Shown here: piece by piece, positions 5,474 through 6,546 of the stretch
Position numbering within the stretch: the stretch's first letter is position 1
Layout: every line of letters starts with the position of its first letter
NCBI GenBank assembly: GCA_003552605.1
Contig: PUNN01000398.1
Span: 1-6,546, forward strand
DNA length: 6,546 nt
Source: Phycisphaeraceae bacterium
Lineage (GTDB): Bacteria; Planctomycetota; Phycisphaerae; Phycisphaerales; Phycisphaeraceae
Direction: 5' to 3'
The notes under the pieces: model-generated
What the model saw: the letters and a program-made list of their open reading frames with translations, nothing else
The model's database searches: none
Told to the model about the DNA's origin: nothing
Translations under genes and position numbers: made by a program

Positions 5474-6079
5474 TCACGGCTCGGGCTTGAACCAGCCCAT
5501 CCGTCGGCCGAGCGCGTGCAGGCGGTCACGAAGCATTGCCCGGCCGCGGTGAGTGCGTGACTTGACCGTCCCGCGCGGGATGCCAAGCACCGCCGCCGCC
5601 TGCTCGTGATCCAGCCCTTCCACGTCCACAAGCAGCAGCGTCCAGCAGATGTCCGGTGGCAGATCGCGCAGCGCGGTGATCACATCGGCATCGGCAAACT
5701 GCTGCATCATGGCCTCGGGGTCGTGCCACTGATCATCGTGGCGCCCCGCCGAGCTGGCCGGGTCGTTCGCCGCGGGGTCGGCCACGTCGACACCGCTGTC
5801 GGCATCAAGCGATACCGCCGAAACCCGGCGGCCGGCTGCGCGGAGGCGGTCGATGTGAGCGCGGCGAAGGATCGTCAGCAGCCACGCCTTCTCATCGGTG
5901 CCTTCCGCGAAGCTGTCGATGGCCCGGATGGCCTTGGCCAGCGCCTCCTGAACCAGGTCATCGGCATCATGCTCGTTCCGGGTCAGGGCCAGCGCCGTCC
6001 GCCGCAACAGGTCGAGTCGCGGCCCGATCACCTCGCGGGCGCGCTGACGTTGCTGCGGGTTCAGGTCCGGGCCATCCAT
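5474..6079 (-). CDS. ECF-type RNA polymerase sigma factor (sigma-70 family)
   Basis: A 201-residue protein of the two-domain ECF class. Region 2 covers about residues 22-85: LRRTALALTRNEHDADDLVQEALAKAI carries the acidic DADDLVQE core-binding signature, and KAWLLTILRRAHIDRLRAAGRR is the region 2.3-2.4 promoter-melting and -10 recognition helix. A 45-residue acidic linker (86-130) follows. Region 4 (about 132-188) has ALRDLPPDICWTLLLVDVEGL and the helix-turn-helix HEQAAAVLGIPRGTVKSRTHRGRAMLRDRL that reads the -35 element. It directs RNA polymerase to a small regulon, probably in response to an envelope signal relayed by the membrane protein encoded next. The ATG at 6079 is the only sensible start. 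GAGGG lies only 1 nt before it, too close for a good ribosome site. Such factors usually activate their own operon. Family is very secure; class and regulon are not assignable here. Confidence 0.95.
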   Translation of the reverse strand: MDGPDLNPQQRQRAREVIGPRLDLLRRTALALTRNEHDADDLVQEALAKAIRAIDSFAEGTDEKAWLLTILRRAHIDRLRAAGRRVSAVSLDADSGVDVADPAANDPASSAGRHDDQWHDPEAMMQQFADADVITALRDLPPDICWTLLLVDVEGLDHEQAAAVLGIPRGTVKSRTHRGRAMLRDRLHALGRRMGWFKPEP

Positions 6080-6085
6080 GCCCTC

Positions 6086-6091
6086 ACCATA
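6086..6091 (-). promoter_or_regulatory. Possible -10 (TATGGT) of the sigma operon
   Basis: TATGGT on the minus strand, two mismatches from TATAAT, lies 6 nt before the sigma ATG. This is the same geometry as the consensus box before the lipoprotein gene. An alternative reading is an ECF-type autoregulated promoter with GAACCT 17 nt before GTTCT (about 6092-6120). Either would give a very short or absent leader. Weak evidence. Confidence 0.25.
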
Positions 6092-6202
6092 CAGAACGCC
6101 GTAGTGGCTGTCGCAGGTTCAGCGGACCCGGCGGTGTCCCGAGGGGACGATATCGGCGGAAGCAACCACGGGCGCGATTTCGAGACGGTACCGACCGCCA
6201 CC

Positions 6203-6226
6203 GGGTGCATGACACTTCTCGCGGGT
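6203..6226 (-). repeat. Dispersed repeat copy B (core GTGTCATGCACCC)
   Basis: Read on the minus strand it begins with ACCCGCGAGAAGTGTCA, identical over 17 bases to 606-622, and continues TGCACCC. The last 13 bases (GTGTCATGCACCC) differ at single positions from each arm of the hairpin at 6386-6438. It lies 124 nt upstream of the sigma start, so it could also fall in that operon's regulatory region. Confidence 0.6.
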
Positions 6227-6247
6227 GCCCTGTTACGTAAAAGTAGG

Positions 6248-6373
6248 GGGCTGACTGTGTCAGCGGCCGTCTGCGGCCGATGGCCATGCGGTTCTGAGGG
6301 GCTGCGGGCGGCCCGGGGCTCCCATGGCCATCGGGCTGATGACCCCCGGAAAGCCCGCTGACACAGCCAGCCC
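6248..6373. repeat. Nested 126-bp imperfect palindrome
   Basis: The outer arms, GGGCTGACTGTGTCAGCGG (6248-6266) and its complement (6355-6373), match at 18 of 19 positions. Inside them a second pair, GATGGCCATG (6279-6288) and CATGGCCATC (6323-6332), pairs perfectly over 10 bp and continues two more bases (6277-6278 with 6333-6334). The 34-nt centre is G/C-rich and could fold further. This could be a MITE-like remnant, a structured RNA or a large terminator. No target-site duplication is obvious. Confidence 0.7.
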
Positions 6374-6385
6374 AAGGGTTGCCCG

Positions 6386-6438
6386 CCGCGGCGCGTGTCA
6401 TGCGCCCCACCCATCAGGGTGCATAACACGCGCCGCGG
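6386..6438. repeat. 53-nt near-perfect hairpin made of two inverted repeat cores
   Basis: The arms 6386-6407 and 6417-6438 pair over 22 positions, with one C-A mismatch (6399/6425) and one G-U wobble (6404/6420), around the 9-nt loop CACCCATCA. Each arm ends with the core seen in the dispersed repeat: GTGTCATGCGCCC on the left and GTGTTATGCACCC read from the right. The base is CCGCGG. This is the architecture of a paired REP-type element. No T-tract follows. Confidence 0.8.
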
Positions 6439-6450
6439 AAGGCTCTTGCT

Positions 6451-6494
6451 CCCTCTCCCCTTTTTCCGGGGGCGGGAGAGGGCTGGGGTGAGGG
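6451..6494. repeat. CCCTCTCCC/GGGAGAGGG hairpin with GGCTGGGGTGAGGG tail
   Basis: CCCTCTCCC (6451-6459) and GGGAGAGGG (6474-6482) form a perfect 9-bp stem with a 14-nt loop, followed by CTGGGGTGAGGG (6483-6494). From memory this combination is a widespread dispersed intergenic motif in high-GC bacteria. Function is unsettled; it may be a 3'-end structure for a gene beyond the window edge. Confidence 0.6.
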
Positions 6495-6546
6495 TAGATT
6501 CGTGCCGGTCGTGCCGTGGCTGAACCGAAGGCCGACCCCTGCATGA

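Larger units (their letters stand above)
6080..6546. other. Gene-free region upstream of the sigma operon, rich in inverted repeats
   Basis: These 467 nt hold no convincing gene. The frames open here run through palindromes and have no recognisable domain. They contain a putative -10 (6086-6091), a dispersed-repeat copy (6203-6226), the 8-bp palindrome TTACGTAA (6233-6240) in a small A/T-rich island, a nested palindrome (6248-6373), a long hairpin (6386-6438) and a pyrimidine/purine hairpin (6451-6494). From 6495 to the end I see nothing identifiable. Confidence 0.7.

Noticed and set aside
5606..6361. A 251-codon plus-strand open frame
   Set aside because: It is antisense to the sigma factor and runs on into palindromic repeats, with no domain and no start context.

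Overview
The window is GC-rich bacterial chromosome with five genes that can be supported and an unusual number of short structured repeats. The ECF sigma factor with a one-pass membrane partner lacking a zinc-binding motif, the weak or absent Shine-Dalgarno sites and the YdbL/YnbE-like pair suggest a Gram-negative, diderm-type bacterium. A planctomycete of the Phycisphaerae type is my best guess. This is inference from style and family content, since there is no rRNA or marker gene to settle it.

Layout. Positions 1-207 hold the 3' end of an AraC-family regulator whose sensor part lies outside the window. Positions 208-720 have no gene but carry a hairpin, an inverted pair of 10-bp-periodic AGATT repeats and one copy of a dispersed repeat. 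On the minus strand, 1556 to 721, are two small envelope genes: a YnbE-like lipoprotein followed by a secreted YdbL-family (DUF1318) protein. They have the order of the E. coli ydbH-ynbE-ydbL operon, but no ydbH partner is adjacent. A consensus TATAAT sits 6 nt before the lipoprotein ATG, which suggests a leaderless mRNA.

Divergent from this pair, 1787-4519 on the plus strand encodes a 910-residue cytoplasmic glycoside hydrolase of the GH63/MGH1-like superfamily. It is followed by a convergent minus-strand pair: an ECF sigma factor (6079-5474) and, 54 nt downstream, a membrane-anchored putative anti-sigma protein (5419-4559).

Positions 6080-6546 have no gene but are packed with inverted repeats: a copy of the dispersed repeat seen at 606, a nested 126-bp palindrome, a 53-nt near-perfect hairpin built from two copies of the same repeat core, and a CCCTCTCCC/GGGAGAGGG hairpin.

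Taken together, the sigma/anti-sigma pair is a self-contained envelope-signal circuit, the lipoprotein/YdbL pair is an envelope-maintenance module, and the hydrolase is a stand-alone sugar enzyme. Nothing in the sequence directly shows that these act together. The most interesting material is the orphan YnbE-YdbL module, the possible leaderless promoter geometry, and a REP-like repeat family with core GTGTCAYGCRCCC.
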